Source of the DNA: Puccinellia tenuiflora
Taxonomy: Eukaryota; Streptophyta; Magnoliopsida; Poales; Poaceae
Reading direction: 5' to 3'
NCBI GenBank assembly: GCA_012064385.1
Contig: QRDG01000871.1
Coordinates: 310,001-374,000 of the forward strand
Length of the DNA stretch: 64,000 nucleotides
This document shows positions 32,338 through 43,603 of this stretch, piece by piece (within the stretch, counting starts at the first letter, position 1; each line of letters starts with the position of its first letter). Both the position numbers and the translations under genes were made by a program. The notes under the pieces were generated by a model, which was not told where the DNA came from, did no database searches, and worked only from the letters and a program-made list of their open reading frames with translations.

Positions 32338-34197
32338 ATGCAATCACTTGAAAAAATTCAGGAGGTTCTTTCTACTAATATAATCATGTCTACTCCTAGT
32401 GTGGTTTCTTCTAATGTGCAGATTGCTTTTGAAGAAAGGGAGCTTATAGTACAATCTGCACCACCACCAACACATAAATTGGAGGAGCCTACTGTTGTTC
32501 CTAGTGTTGTTTCTTGTGATATGCAGGTTACTCTTGAAGAAAGGGAGCCCTCACTAGTACAACCTGCATCACCACTTGAGATAGATGAATCAGTACCTAC
32601 TACTTCTAAGGAGGATGTCATTGATATTGGTGCTGATTTGGAGCTGCAACATGCAACTTCGAAATTTTGTGAGCATAATACTTTCACACATGATAATTCA
32701 GATTTGCATGATACACATATTACAGAACAATGTGCTGATTTACCAACTACAAATTTTGAGCATGTGGTAATGATTACACATAAAGAAGTGCTTGCTAAAA
32801 TACCACCTTTTAATATTGTGTCTTCTGTCATGTTAGATGTACCAATTAATGTGCAATGTGCTATGAATAGAATTTCTGAGATTTCATATGTCAATTCTAG
32901 CACCTATGTTCCTGGTTTCACATTTCATCTAATTGGTGACTATAGCATGGATAAATTTTTTATGGTGGATCATATATGCATTACTTGTGATAACATTGCT
33001 GAATTGAACATTGTGTTACCTCATTTGGATTGTTTGCAAATTGCTAAATCTGAGCATGATTTTACACATATGTTTTGTTTGCTACAACAATTGCTACATA
33101 CATATGCTACTGATTTGTACTTCTCTTATATTCGCAAATTGAGTTGCATCTTATACAATGGGAATACTGAACGTGATCATATCATTGAGTGTCCTATTTT
33201 CTGGTCATTACATTGTTCTAAATTTCAGAGTAGTGCAGTTGAAGCATTGTATCCAATATATACTGATTTACATTGTTTGGATTGTTTTTACCTTGCTACC
33301 ATGAAATTTGATCATAGATCTTCTGTGAGAACACTGGATTTAATACTAAACAATAAGAATTTAGATGTGGTTGTTTATCATCTTGATCATGATTATATGA
33401 GCTTCGCTTATACCTGCAATTGTGATTGCTATTTGATGAGATGCTATTTGTTTTCATGTGACAATTATGTGATACATACATGCAAATTTCGTTGCTTCAT
33501 GTCATGTGAGAATTTTTATCATGTCCACGAAACTAATGCACCCCATTATAGATACATATATTCTGCATACACGTTGTTCTTTTTGTTTCTTCCACGTTCA
33601 GCTTACCACAAGCCGAGGACGTCTTGTCTTGAAGAAAGGGAGGATGATGAGGATATAATAGGCGTACATGATGATTATACATGCTTGAGCTGGAAGGAAT
33701 TATTGAGCCTCACTGATATTCATTATAAGGTGAATTCTTTCCTAGTAATAAATAATGTTTGTGTTTATGAGAATGTTATACTACCTAAGCCTATGAATTT
33801 ATGTATGATTAGGTTTACTAATAACACAAACATGGATGGAGGAGAGGAAGCAATGAGCACAAGAAGGAGGCGTGGAAAACAAAGTTGCTGCCATGGAAAA
33901 CAACATCAAGGAAATGATATTTCAGTTCGGACTGGCAGAAGTCCCGAATTTGAAATAGTCATGGATTCTTCATACGGGCTCCAAATAAAGCAAGGAAGCA
34001 CAATCCGGAAAGGAAATTCGAAGAGCTTTCCAATGTATCTAGCCCCATCTACAGATTCGACTCGTACAAGGCGTGGTGACCAAAACAAGTCACGAATCGT
34101 TTTCTGCCAGCTTCCAAATAGAGTCCAATTGGCTGAACCCATGTTGGGCTCGGTTTGTAATGTCTTGGTTGCACCAAACCGAGTAGGAATAGGTTAG
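32338..34197 (+). CDS. Long ORF of unknown function in D2
   Basis: 619 codons from ATG 32338 (MQSLEKIQEV) to a stop inside the 3' LTR. The first 130 residues contain two copies of a module (PSVVS-x5-8-EERE then Val-Gln and a Pro-rich run) and are acidic. The middle 330 residues are strongly enriched in Cys, His, Tyr, Phe, Leu and Asp, with repeated Leu-Asp-Cys/His-Leu-Asp motifs. The end (REDDEDIIG, then ILPKPMNLCMIRF) matches the LTR-encoded tail of family D polyproteins but lacks the GPMTRSR block. No known domain recognised. In position, composition style and read-through into the LTR it parallels the family-A ORF, though I see no clear sequence homology. Confidence 0.7.
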   Translation: MQSLEKIQEVLSTNIIMSTPSVVSSNVQIAFEERELIVQSAPPPTHKLEEPTVVPSVVSCDMQVTLEEREPSLVQPASPLEIDESVPTTSKEDVIDIGADLELQHATSKFCEHNTFTHDNSDLHDTHITEQCADLPTTNFEHVVMITHKEVLAKIPPFNIVSSVMLDVPINVQCAMNRISEISYVNSSTYVPGFTFHLIGDYSMDKFFMVDHICITCDNIAELNIVLPHLDCLQIAKSEHDFTHMFCLLQQLLHTYATDLYFSYIRKLSCILYNGNTERDHIIECPIFWSLHCSKFQSSAVEALYPIYTDLHCLDCFYLATMKFDHRSSVRTLDLILNNKNLDVVVYHLDHDYMSFAYTCNCDCYLMRCYLFSCDNYVIHTCKFRCFMSCENFYHVHETNAPHYRYIYSAYTLFFLFLPRSAYHKPRTSCLEEREDDEDIIGVHDDYTCLSWKELLSLTDIHYKVNSFLVINNVCVYENVILPKPMNLCMIRFTNNTNMDGGEEAMSTRRRRGKQSCCHGKQHQGNDISVRTGRSPEFEIVMDSSYGLQIKQGSTIRKGNSKSFPMYLAPSTDSTRTRRGDQNKSRIVFCQLPNRVQLAEPMLGSVCNVLVAPNRVGIG

Positions 34198-34581
34198 GGG
34201 GCGTTTTGGCTGGCTTGGCCGCACCCCCTCCCCCCTTTAAATACCTAGGCCACGAAATTAGAAAGATTAGACCTCGTTAAAATTAAACCCTAGATTCCAG
34301 ACATGAACAATGTTCATCTGAATTTATCCTCACCAGTTTGGTGATTGTTACTGCTTGCAAAGTTTACGTGCTATCTTGCTGTTCCATTGGGAATCAGGGG
34401 GATACAGGACCACTCGTGATCATGGATTGCGTGTGCAAGAGTGCGTAGTTGAGAATATCCAAGGGGATTGAGTGCTGTTGCATTGGCATCAGGGTTCAGC
34501 CAGGAGAGTTTTCAGTGAAGCACTAGTTATCTGTCAAGTTATCGTGAGAGTTCATCGAGAAGATCGGGCCACCCCTTATCA
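33645..34581 (+). repeat. 3' LTR of D2
   Basis: Starts TGATGAGGATATAATAGG, ends CCCCTTATCA; 937 bp, same length and same end as D1 LTRs but clearly diverged in U3. The next bases (CCGAT) belong to the Harbinger-like gene. Confidence 0.88.
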
Positions 34582-35739
34582 CCGATGAAGATACCGACGC
34601 CACGTACATGCTCAACGGAAAGGCGAGTGGCGAGGTACGCTTCGAAATGTGCATTTATAGATGTTGCCGGTAGTTTGAATTGTGCATTTATTGATGTCAT
34701 CGGTAGTTTTAATTGTGCATTTCATAATGTTCAAAAACTAGGACACAATGAATGATATGATCCATGGCCCGACCCCTCTGGTCGACCTCAACCAGGACGA
34801 TTACGAACAGGGCCACGAGGAGGAGGAGGAGGAGGAGTGCAGGGAGGAGGAGGAGGAGGAGAGCCAGTTTGTGCATGATGTTGAAACCGATGACGATATC
34901 AAGCTGCCGAAGGGCAATAGAGGCAAGAAATGGAGGGTAAAGGAGGACAAGGCTTTGTGTGTGGCATGGATGGGTGTAAGCCAGGACACCATCATCGGTG
35001 CCAGACAAAATAGAAATTCCTATTAGACCCGCATTCACAAGGACTTCCTCGAGAGGACGAAGTACCCGCCACTCAATGTGCCTCTGGTTCGCAAGGCGAA
35101 TGCTATAGAGAAGCGACGGGGGCCCATCCGAGAGGGTGTCAACCGGTTCCATGGGGTTTTTGATCAAGTGAAGGCAAGAAACGAGAGCGGCGACAACCAA
35201 GTCGATGTGGTAAAAGATGATACATCAAAAGCTCCCTTCTTTTTTGGCATGCACCAAAGTTTAAATTGTTCTACTAAAATGTCTCTTTTAATCTAGTAAG
35301 GAAGCTATCACGATGCATCAAGAGTTGTACAAAAATAAGCCATTCAAATTCGTCCATTGTTGGCAGCTGCTTCAAGATTGTCAAAAGGCTACATTGCGTA
35401 CGTCCATTGGCAAAGGTGTCCTCGACGAAACCCAGATGCCAGGGTCCGGGCCAACCCCTCGGCCAATTGGGAACAAGAAGGCAAAGACGGCGGCACACAA
35501 GGCCGGTGCATCTACCGCCCTACATGAGGAAATTGCCACGTTCATAGCCAAATCCACCATTCTCAAAGAGAAGATGCATGAAGACAACAACCAAAGGTGG
35601 AATATGTACTACACCATGCAAGGCCACAAGATGAAGGGTATGCAAGAAATAAGGGGGGATGAAAGAGATGAAGGTGAAGGAGATGCAAGAAGCCCGGGAG
35701 CTCAAGATCATGGCCACAGACACATCAAACATGCCAGCG
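34582..35739 (+). pseudogene. PIF/Harbinger ORF1-like (Myb/SANT-like) gene remnant, 5' part
   Basis: A short possible exon (34582-34633, ending Gly-Glu before GTACGC) is followed by a likely intron and a second exon from about 34744 (MNDMIHGPTPLVDLNQDD). An acidic Glu run precedes the SANT/Myb-like core (KEDKALCVAWMGVSQD, TIIGARQNRNSY). A TAG at 35024-35026 replaces the usual Trp of the helix. The homologous text continues (RIHKDFLERTKYPPLN, PIREGVNRFHGVFDQVK), then, after a probable intron near 35208-35300, KPFKFVHCWQLLQDC and the Lys-rich region typical of plant ORF1 proteins with a NAM-associated C-terminus. In PIF/Harbinger elements ORF1 helps the transposase bind DNA; similar domesticated plant genes exist. 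F1 interrupts it at 35740. Confidence 0.7.
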
Positions 35740-36665
35740 TGATGAGGACATCCCTGCTATAGATGCAACCGCCACTACTACACCACCTACATTACAAGGA
35801 CCTATGACTAGAGCTCATGCACGTCAACTTAATCAACAGGTACTTTCGTTCTTACAAGCTAGTCCTAATATTCATGAGAATATGATGCTGCCTAAATCAA
35901 ATGTGTTTGTCTTTCTTAGGAATGATGGACCAAGCATGGATGAGAGGGACAAGCTATGGAGCTTGTACGTTGGAGGAGATGGCAGCAGGAGTGCAACCAA
36001 CGGAGATGATGACGCTACCGATGAAGACTACCGTGATTTGAAGCCACCATAAAGATGCTTGAAGGCTTGGACGGATTTTAGAAGATATCAATTAATGAAT
36101 TTCGTCCAAGGCTTTTCATAGGTGCTGCGCCACCTCGTTTTTGGGCCAGGCCCATGTATTTTCGAGATACCTTTTAATAGGCAGTTTTAGAGTCCGTATC
36201 TGAGGAGGAAAGCCTTCCTAGGGTAGGATTCGGCCGCCACCCCATGGCTGGACGAAATCCCACACCTCTCCTCCTTATATACCCCGTTAGGTCATCCTTT
36301 AGACTCGGATTTTGTTTAGTTAAAAGACTGCCTAGCGAACCGCTGCATCTTCGTGTACTCGATTAGTGCTCAACAGCCTGATCAAGACCGCTTACGGAAT
36401 CCCACCTTTTGCAATAAAGCTCATACTTCATCCGCAATATCGAGATTGCATCTTTGGTTCTTACTTGTTCCTCGATCGCAGGTAGAACTAGACCGATTGG
36501 TCAGGCTGATCATGCTGCTGCAGGATCGGTAACTCCCGGAGATTGGTTTAGCGATTGCATTGGCGCTGCGTACTTGTACGTGGAAGTCGGATCGCCAAGG
36601 TCGAACTCCACCAGAATCGACGTATCTCTATCTCATCGAAAGATCGGACTACCTTAGCCATATCA
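35740..36665 (+). repeat. 5' LTR of F1
   Basis: TGATGAGGACATCCC...GCCATATCA, TATA box near 36275 (TTATATACC). The start encodes the tail MTRAHARQLNQQVLSFL in frame. Confidence 0.93.
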
Positions 36666-36667
36666 AG

Positions 36668-36677
36668 TGGTATCAGA
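36668..36677 (+). other. Primer-binding site of F1
   Basis: TGGTATCAGA two bases after the LTR end; followed by TTTCAGG, as in E1 and G1. Confidence 0.88.
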
Positions 36678-37969
36678 TTTCAGGTTGATCGGTGAGATTT
36701 ACAGTTTTACTAGTATAGATTGCATCTGTTTCTTCATACCTACAGTCCACGAAAAAAGCCAAAAAAATATTAGGGTTAGATCATTCCGTCCTAAGAACCA
36801 GTCCGGACCTGTTGCATAATCTTTTCAGTGTATTGCATTGTTGAATCTTCGTCTTCATCGTCGTGTCAAAGTGCTGGTCGTAGCGTCTACTTCCTTTAGA
36901 GTTTCGAGTTCGTGTCACATCTAGTCACCGCCGCCGCACCTTTTGCACGTCGTAGTTCAACTTCCGCCACCACCTGTCCGCCACCACCATCCGCCACAAC
37001 CTTCCGCCGCCAACACCGACCACCCCTACTCCATCGTACCCTCGCCCCCATACCCTCCTTCTTGCCGCCACACCCCTTGTTGCGCCGCCAGATCAATTAG
37101 GGTTAGGGTTTTGGGAGAGTACTTTTCCGCTTGTTTCCTTATCCGCCAATTCTACGTAACGAGGTAGAGTTCAACTCGGTTAATCCTTGCTCGCGTCGCC
37201 CCACTCATCTATAAAAAAAATAAAAAAAAAACAAATTTCGCACGCTTTTCAGAGCACTGCGTGATCCGTAACGAGGTAGAGTTCAACTCGGTTAATCCTT
37301 GCTCGCGTCGCCCCACTCATCTATAAAAAAAAAATCAAAAAAAACAAAAGTCTGGCACGCTTTGCAGAGCAATTTCGAAAAAAAATTTGAGCCTACCCTC
37401 GTTTTTCAGTACGGGGATTCTTTTGAGACAGTTGTCATCATAGTGATATTTTTGCGACTTTTTCGCGTTTTCAGCGCGTCGCACGCTTCACAGAGCATAC
37501 CATCTCACTTTCAGTGCATATTGTTGTGGGTATCTTACTCACGTACCTGTTACTTTTCTGTGATCTTCACTTATATCTTGCTGTTGAGAGCTGTTTTTGT
37601 GTGGCCTCATTGTGCCGCGCCGTGACTTCGTCGGTGCCCTCGGCTCGCGTCTCTAGTACGGTCTAGCCTAGGACCAGCACGGTACCGTCGTTGAGCGTTG
37701 TTTCAACTTGCATTCCTGTTTTGATTATTGCTATACCATAAAGCCGTCCTAAAGCTCCACAGATTTCTCCTACGTGCTTTGTACCTCGCCTGGTGATCGC
37801 TTTGTCCAATCTTCGGAGTGCTGATCTTTGTGGTTGCCGTGACGCTCTCCTGCTTGGTAAGGAACTTGTAAGAGCTTTATATTTTGCTTAACGGATTGCG
37901 TGTTTTCTACCACACCCTAGTAGTCGATAGGAACATATACTTGTATTTGTTTCTTGTTTTCTACTAATC
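36678..37969 (+). other. Leader of F1
   Basis: About 1.3 kb without a supported gene, containing poly-A runs and one tandem duplication (37155-37378). Its layout, with CCACGAAAAAGCC near the start and GCGTCTCTAGT-like sequence later, is shared with E1 and G1. Confidence 0.6.
37155..37378 (+). repeat. 112-bp tandem duplication with poly-A runs
   Basis: The block CGTAACGAGGTAGAGTTCAA through the poly-A run and GCACGCTTT-CAGAGCA is present twice with a period of 112 bp (37155 and 37267). E1 has only one equivalent of the end of the block (near 47220). Confidence 0.85.
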
Positions 37970-40380
37970 ATGTCAGGGGACGAGAAGATCGAAATGACCA
38001 ACAAGGAGCTGCAGGAGCACTTTGAGAAGATGGTTATGGACCATGCTTTGGACACCGAGGACCGGATCCGTGGTGCTATGGACAAGATCGATGGCTTGGA
38101 GGTTGCTTTCAATGCGAAGTTCGACGACGTCAACACCACCTTGGCTGAATTGTCCGGCAAGTTTGATCGCTTGTTGGGACAGTTGCAGCCACCCCGCATA
38201 CCGCCTCCCGTGGTGCAAGGCGCCGCAGTTCCACGGGCAGGTCGTGTACCTCTCCAGGACCCTCAAGCTTCGGCAGCATCTGCTGCTGGCCATGTCGTCA
38301 ATCCCGTCGAGCATGGTGACGGATACGCAGCGGACGCCGAATATCCACCGGGTCGTCCACATGTACATCCACGCAACCTTGCACACCGGCAGCAAGCGCA
38401 GGTACGTGAAGACGACCATGTTGCTAAACTGAAATTAGTTATTCCACCTTTTGAGGGTCGCTATAATCCTGATGCTTATCTTACATGGGAACTAGAAGTA
38501 GAACAACGTTTTGCATGTTTACAGTATCCCGAGGATCGACGTGTTTGTGCCGCCACTTGTGAATTTACTGGCTTTGCTTCTGTTTGGTGGTCTGAACATT
38601 GTCGTCTTTATCATGATAATATTCCTACTACTTGGGCTGCTTTAAAAGATGCTATGCGTACTCGTTTTGTACCTCCTTATTATCAGCGTGAAATGTTACA
38701 AAAACTCACCCGTTTACAACAAGGTAAAAAATCTGTAGAAGAGTATTATCAAGAATTGCAAACAGGTTTGATTCGTTGTGGTATTATTGAGGATAATGAA
38801 GCTATGTTTGCACGCTTTTTGGGTGGGTTGAATAGGGAGATTCAAACAATTCTTGAATATAAGGAGTACAATACTATCACCCGTTTATTTCATCTTGCTT
38901 GCAAAGCTGAACGTGAAGTGCAGGATCGTCAACCGCGGACAAGGCCTAATTTTTCTACAGGTCGTACGTCTTCATGGACGCCACACCAACCGGAGGCCAG
39001 CTCCCGTGGTTCTGCACCTCCTCCTTCGACCAACAAGTCTAGCATGCCACCTTCACGCACACCGGCACCGAGTCCTCCATCAACATCTAATGGGCCAGCT
39101 CGGAGTTCGGTGTCCACGGGAAGAACAAGGGATGTGCAATGCCGCCGTTATTGGGGATATGGTCACATCGAGAGAGAGTGCAAGACACAGCGTGTGATGA
39201 TCATGCGTGAAGATGGAGAGTATGATTCTGCAAGTGATTATGATGAATAGACTCTCGCGCTTATTTCTGCACAACAAGAAGATAATGAAGATTTCTGAGC
39301 AGGACATAGAGGTCATGGGCGCTGAGGATGCTGATAATTATAGGAGCTTGGTTGCACATCGCGCTTTGAGTGTGCAGCTTAGTCAAGAACAGAATCAGCG
39401 CCACAACTTGTTTCACACACGCGGTGTTGTGAAGGACCGTGCTATTCGAATCATCATTGATGGTGGAAGCTGCAATAATTTAGCAAGCATTGAGATGGTG
39501 GAGAAGCTTTCTCTCCCTACACTGCAGCACCCCCCCTTATACCATATTCAATGGTTCAACAGCACAGGTAGACTAAAGGTAACACGAACTACACGTGTGC
39601 ATTTTAATATTGGGACATATTCTGATTTTGTTGATTGTGATGTTGTGCCCATGCAAGCTTGTTCATTGTTACTTGGTAGACCATGGCAATATGATAAAGA
39701 ATCTGTGCATAATGGTAGAACTAATCATTACACTCTTATGCATGATGGAAAGAAAATTGGTCTTAAACCTATGACTCCTGAACATATTCTGAAAGATGAT
39801 CTTGCTAGAGCTAGTAGAGCAAAAAATCAGGAGAAACAAAAGAGTGAAAACCAGATTGTTGCTAATGAAGTGATGCCACATAAGAATACTACTAAATATG
39901 GTTCCAAATTACCTAATGAAATTCGTTTGAAGCATCCAACTTTACTTGCTACCAAATCTGATATTTCTGTCTTGGATGTGAATATTTCTGTTTGTTATGC
40001 AATCATATGCAAAGAGGTCCTGTTTTCTTTTGAGGATATGCCTTCCTCTTTGCCACCCGCTGTTGCTAACATTTTGCAGGAGTATGCGGACGTTTTTCCC
40101 AAGCAGATGCCACCGGGGCTACCACCTATTCGAGGAATAGAGCACCAAATTGATCTCATACCGGGTGCTTCGCTTCCAAACCGTGCAGCCTACCGTACCA
40201 ACCCTGAGGAGACGAAAGAGATTGAATGACAAATTCAAGAACTACTCGACAAAGGTTATGTTCGTGAGTCTCTTAGTCCATGTGCTGTTCCTATTCTTTT
40301 GGTACCAAAGAAAGATGGTTCTTCTCGCATGTGTACTGATTGTAGGCTATTAATAATATCACAATTCGTTATAGACACCC
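37970..40380 (+). pseudogene. F1 gag, protease and RT start, broken
   Basis: Gag starts MSGDEKIEMTNKEL at 37970. A short N-terminal helix and a Pro/Ala-rich linker precede the capsid-type core (AYLTWELEVEQRFACL, FASVWWSEHCRLY, MRTRFVPPYYQRE, KSVEEYYQELQTGLIRCG). A CCHC-like knuckle near 39140 reads C-R-R-Y-W-G-Y-G-H-I-E-R-E-C, with Cys to Tyr at its second ligand. TAG at 39248-39250 and a shift near 39290 break the frame. Protease follows (IIIDGGSCNNLAS near 39450, CSLLLGRPW). Between KEIE and QIQELL is TGA at 40227-40229, and a 1-bp deletion near 40347 shifts the RT start. Confidence 0.85.
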
Positions 40381-40390
40381 TATACCACGT

Positions 40391-42784
40391 TTGGATGATA
40401 TGCTTGATGAATTGAGTGGCTCTACCATGTTCTCTAAAGTTGATTTGCGTAGTGGTTACCACCAAATTCGTATGAAATTAGGAGATGAATGGAAAACAGC
40501 ATTCAAAACAAAATTTGGTCTCTATGAGTGGTTAGTGATGCCTTTTGGTTTAACTAATGCTCCTAGTACTTTCATGAGATTAATGCATGAAGTTTTGCGT
40601 GCTTTCATTGGACGTTTTGTGGTGGTCTACTTTGATGATATATTGATTTACAGCAAATCTTTAGAGGATCATGTGTCTCATTTGCGTGCTGTTTTTGATG
40701 CTTTGCGTGCTGCACGTTTATTTGGTAACCTTGAGAAGTGCACCTTTTGCACCGATCGAGTTGTGTTTCTTGGCTATGTTGTTACCGCGCAGGGCATTGA
40801 AGTGGATCCCGCAAAGATTGAGGCGACTTCGAGTTGGCCGACTCCGCTAACGGTCACCCAAGCGAGGAGTTTCCTTGGCCTCGCTGGGTTCTACCGGCGT
40901 TTTGTCAAAGACTTTGGGTCTATTGCAGCGCCGCTGAATGAGCTAACAAAGAAGGACGTGCCCTTTGTTTGGGGCGATGCACAACAGGAGGCTTTCATGC
41001 TATTAAAAGATAAGTTAACACATGCTCCTTTGCTCCAACTTCCTGATTTTAATAAGACTTTTGAGCTTGAATGTGATGCTAGTGGAATTGGGTTGGGAGT
41101 TGTGTTATTACAAGATGGAAAACCTATTGCATATTTTAGTGAAAAATTGAGTGGGCCTAGTCTGAACTATTCTACTTATGATAAGGAATTATATGCTCTT
41201 GTTCGGACTTTAGAAACTTGGCAACATTATTTATGGCCTAAAGAATTTGTTATACATTCTGATCATGAATCTTTGAAGCATATTCGTAGTCAAGCAAAAC
41301 TGAACCATCGTCATGCTAAGTGGGTTGAACTTATTGAGACTTTTCCTTATGTCATTAAACACAAAAAGGGTAAAGACAAGGTTATTGCTGATGCTTTATC
41401 ACGACGCTATACTATGTTGTCTCAGCTTGACTTCAAATTTTTTGGATTGGAAACCATTAAAGAACAATATATACATGATGTTGATTTCAAAGATGTGTTG
41501 CAGAATTGTAAAGAAGGGAGAACTTGGAACAAATTCGTCCTCAATGATGGATTTGTGTTCCGCGCTAACAAACTTTGCATCCCAGATAGTTCCGTTCGTC
41601 TTTTGTTGTTGCAGGAAGCGCATGGAGGAGGATTGATGGGACATTTTGGTGTGAAGAAGACGGAGGACGTCCTTGCTGCACACTTCTTTTGGCCACGAAT
41701 GCGTCGGGATGTTGAGAGATTTGTTGGTCGCTGCACTACATGTCAAAGAGCTAAGTCACGTCTTAATCCACATGGTTTATATATGCCTCTTCCTGTTCCT
41801 AGTGTGCCTTGGGAGGATATGTCTATGGACTTTGTTTTGGGATTACCTCGCACACAGAAGGGGAGGGATAGTATTTTTGTTGTTGTGGATAGATTTTCGA
41901 AAATGCCACACTTTATTCCCTGTCACAAAACTGATGATGCTACACATGTTGCTGATTTGTTCTTTCGTGAAATTGTTCGCTTGCATGGTGTGCCAAATAC
42001 TATAGTTTCAGATCGTGACACTAAATTTCTTAGCCATTTTTGGAGATGCTTATGGGCAAAGTTGGGAACTAAGTTGCTGTTTAGTACTACATGTCGTCCC
42101 CAAACTGATGGACAAACTGAAGTGGTTAATAGAACTTTGTCTACTATGCTAAGGGCTGTGTTAAAACAGAATTTAAAAAAGTGGGAAGAATACTTGCCTC
42201 ATATCAAATTTGCTTATAATCGTTCAATGCATTCTACTACTAAAATGTGCCCTTTTGAAGTTGTGTATGGTTTTATTCCTCGTGCACCTATTGATTTATT
42301 GCCGCTTCCATCCTCGGTGCCAAATGATCTAGATGCTACACAACGTGCTGATTTGGTGTTAAAGTTGCATGCCACTGTTAAAGAAAATATTGAACGCATG
42401 AATGCAAAATATAAAATGTATGGGGATAAGGGGAGAAAGAAAATTGTGTTTGAACCTGGAGATCTTGTATGGTTACATTTGCGCAAAGACCGTTTTCCTG
42501 ATTTGCGCAAGTCCAAGTTAATGCCACGGGCTGATGGTCCTTTTAAGGTGTTAGAGAAAATAAATGATAATGCATACAAAATTGAGTTGCCTGCAGATTT
42601 TGGGGTTAGTCCAACATTTAACATTGCAGATTTGAAGCCATACTTGGGAGAGAATGATGAGATGGCGTCGAGGACGACTTCAATTCAAGAAGGGGAGGAT
42701 GATGAGGACATCCCTACTGTAGATGCAACCGCAGCTACTACACCATCTCCATTACAAGGACCTATCACTAGAGCTCATGCATGA
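40391..42784 (+). CDS. F1/F2 pol: RT, RNase H, integrase (open from inside RT)
   Basis: About 800 codons open from the early RT to a TGA in the internal LTR; the true translation start is upstream and is blocked by the lesions at 40227 and 40347. [35 protein letters not shown] (near 40627). RNase [12 protein letters not shown] (near 41060), [17 protein letters not shown]. Integrase: zinc part [10 protein letters not shown] ... [10 protein letters not shown], then [34 protein letters not shown] and [12 protein letters not shown]. The 3' part belongs to the element that owns the internal LTR (F2) and the 5' part may belong to F1, so the ORF is probably a recombinant joined somewhere in homologous sequence. 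Confidence 0.85.
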   Translation: MDDMLDELSGSTMFSKVDLRSGYHQIRMKLGDEWKTAFKTKFGLYEWLVMPFGLTNAPSTFMRLMHEVLRAFIGRFVVVYFDDILIYSKSLEDHVSHLRAVFDALRAARLFGNLEKCTFCTDRVVFLGYVVTAQGIEVDPAKIEATSSWPTPLTVTQARSFLGLAGFYRRFVKDFGSIAAPLNELTKKDVPFVWGDAQQEAFMLLKDKLTHAPLLQLPDFNKTFELECDASGIGLGVVLLQDGKPIAYFSEKLSGPSLNYSTYDKELYALVRTLETWQHYLWPKEFVIHSDHESLKHIRSQAKLNHRHAKWVELIETFPYVIKHKKGKDKVIADALSRRYTMLSQLDFKFFGLETIKEQYIHDVDFKDVLQNCKEGRTWNKFVLNDGFVFRANKLCIPDSSVRLLLLQEAHGGGLMGHFGVKKTEDVLAAHFFWPRMRRDVERFVGRCTTCQRAKSRLNPHGLYMPLPVPSVPWEDMSMDFVLGLPRTQKGRDSIFVVVDRFSKMPHFIPCHKTDDATHVADLFFREIVRLHGVPNTIVSDRDTKFLSHFWRCLWAKLGTKLLFSTTCRPQTDGQTEVVNRTLSTMLRAVLKQNLKKWEEYLPHIKFAYNRSMHSTTKMCPFEVVYGFIPRAPIDLLPLPSSVPNDLDATQRADLVLKLHATVKENIERMNAKYKMYGDKGRKKIVFEPGDLVWLHLRKDRFPDLRKSKLMPRADGPFKVLEKINDNAYKIELPADFGVSPTFNIADLKPYLGENDEMASRTTSIQEGEDDEDIPTVDATAATTPSPLQGPITRAHA

Positions 42785-43603
42785 CAACTTAATCAACAGG
42801 TACTTTCGTTTTTACAAGCTACTCCTAATATACATGAGAATATGATGCTGCCTAAATTAGATGTATTTGTCTATCTTAGGAATAATGGACCAAGCATGGA
42901 TGCGAGGGACAAGCTATGGAGCATGTACGTGCAAGGAGATGGCAGCAGGAGTGCTCATGATGGAGATGATTATACCACCAATGGAGAAATATGATGATTG
43001 AAGACTTGGATGAAATATTCATGCCTATACTTCATATTTTCGTCCATAGTCCCATATGGTGCTGCGCCACCTTTATTTATGGGCCAGGGCCCATGTAAAT
43101 TAGAGTTAGACTTTTTAGTGCGTTTTTAGAGTCCGTATGGAGGAAGTAAAGTCCACTTAGGGTTGGATTTGGCCACCATCTCTTGGTTGGCCGAAATCCC
43201 TTTCTCTCCTCCTTATATACCCTCCTTAGGTCATCGTTTAGACTTGGATTTTGTTTAGTTAAAAAGAACTCAGCTTTTGCTAGTCTTTGCCATAGGCACG
43301 AGTGTCGGCTAGACCTCCTGTACTACGCACTTGCAAGATCCCACGTTCATCAATAAAGTTCATCTTCCATCCGCAATTCTTGATTGCATTATTGGTTCTT
43401 ACTTGTTTCTCGATCGCAGGAAGAACTAGATCTTTTAGATCAGGCCGATCGTGCTTTCGCAGGATTGGTAACTCCCGGAGATTGGTTTAGCGATTGCATT
43501 GGCGCTGCGTACGTGTGCGTAGAAGTCGGATCGCCAAGGTCGAACTCCACCAAAATCGACTTATCACGTCTCATCGAAAGATCGGACTACCTTTGCCCTA
43601 TCA
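42700..43603 (+). repeat. Internal LTR (F2 3' LTR)
   Basis: 904 bp, starts TGATGAGGACATCCC after a polypurine tract, ends GCCCTATCA. Its second half (AAAAGAACTCAGC onwards) matches the G1 LTR near-identically, not the outer F1 LTRs. The bases right after it (CCCTG) continue the integrase at the position equivalent to 41921, so they are the insertion point of F2 in F1. The left TSD copy is missing. Confidence 0.85.

Larger units (their letters stand above)
31278..34581 (+). mobile_element. D2: D-related element without pol, 5' end missing
   Basis: The left part (31280-31860) matches the second half of the D1 leader. Then come a degenerate retropepsin-like segment, an ORF of 619 codons of unknown function, a polypurine tract (GAAGAAAGGGAGGA, 33631-33644) and a 937-bp LTR (33645-34581). 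No gag core, RT, RNase H or integrase. It looks like a non-autonomous relative of family D in which pol was replaced by another ORF. The 5' LTR is lost at 31277, so no TSD can be paired. Confidence 0.8.

Noticed and set aside
33645..34581. D2 LTR as the 3' LTR of D1 or C1
   Set aside because: D1 already has two near-identical LTRs and a TSD, and the D2 LTR has a different U3 start and a different partner leader.
42700..43603. Internal LTR as a simple solo LTR insertion
   Set aside because: It is preceded by a polypurine tract and the end of pol, not by the integrase sequence that follows it, and no TSD pair exists.
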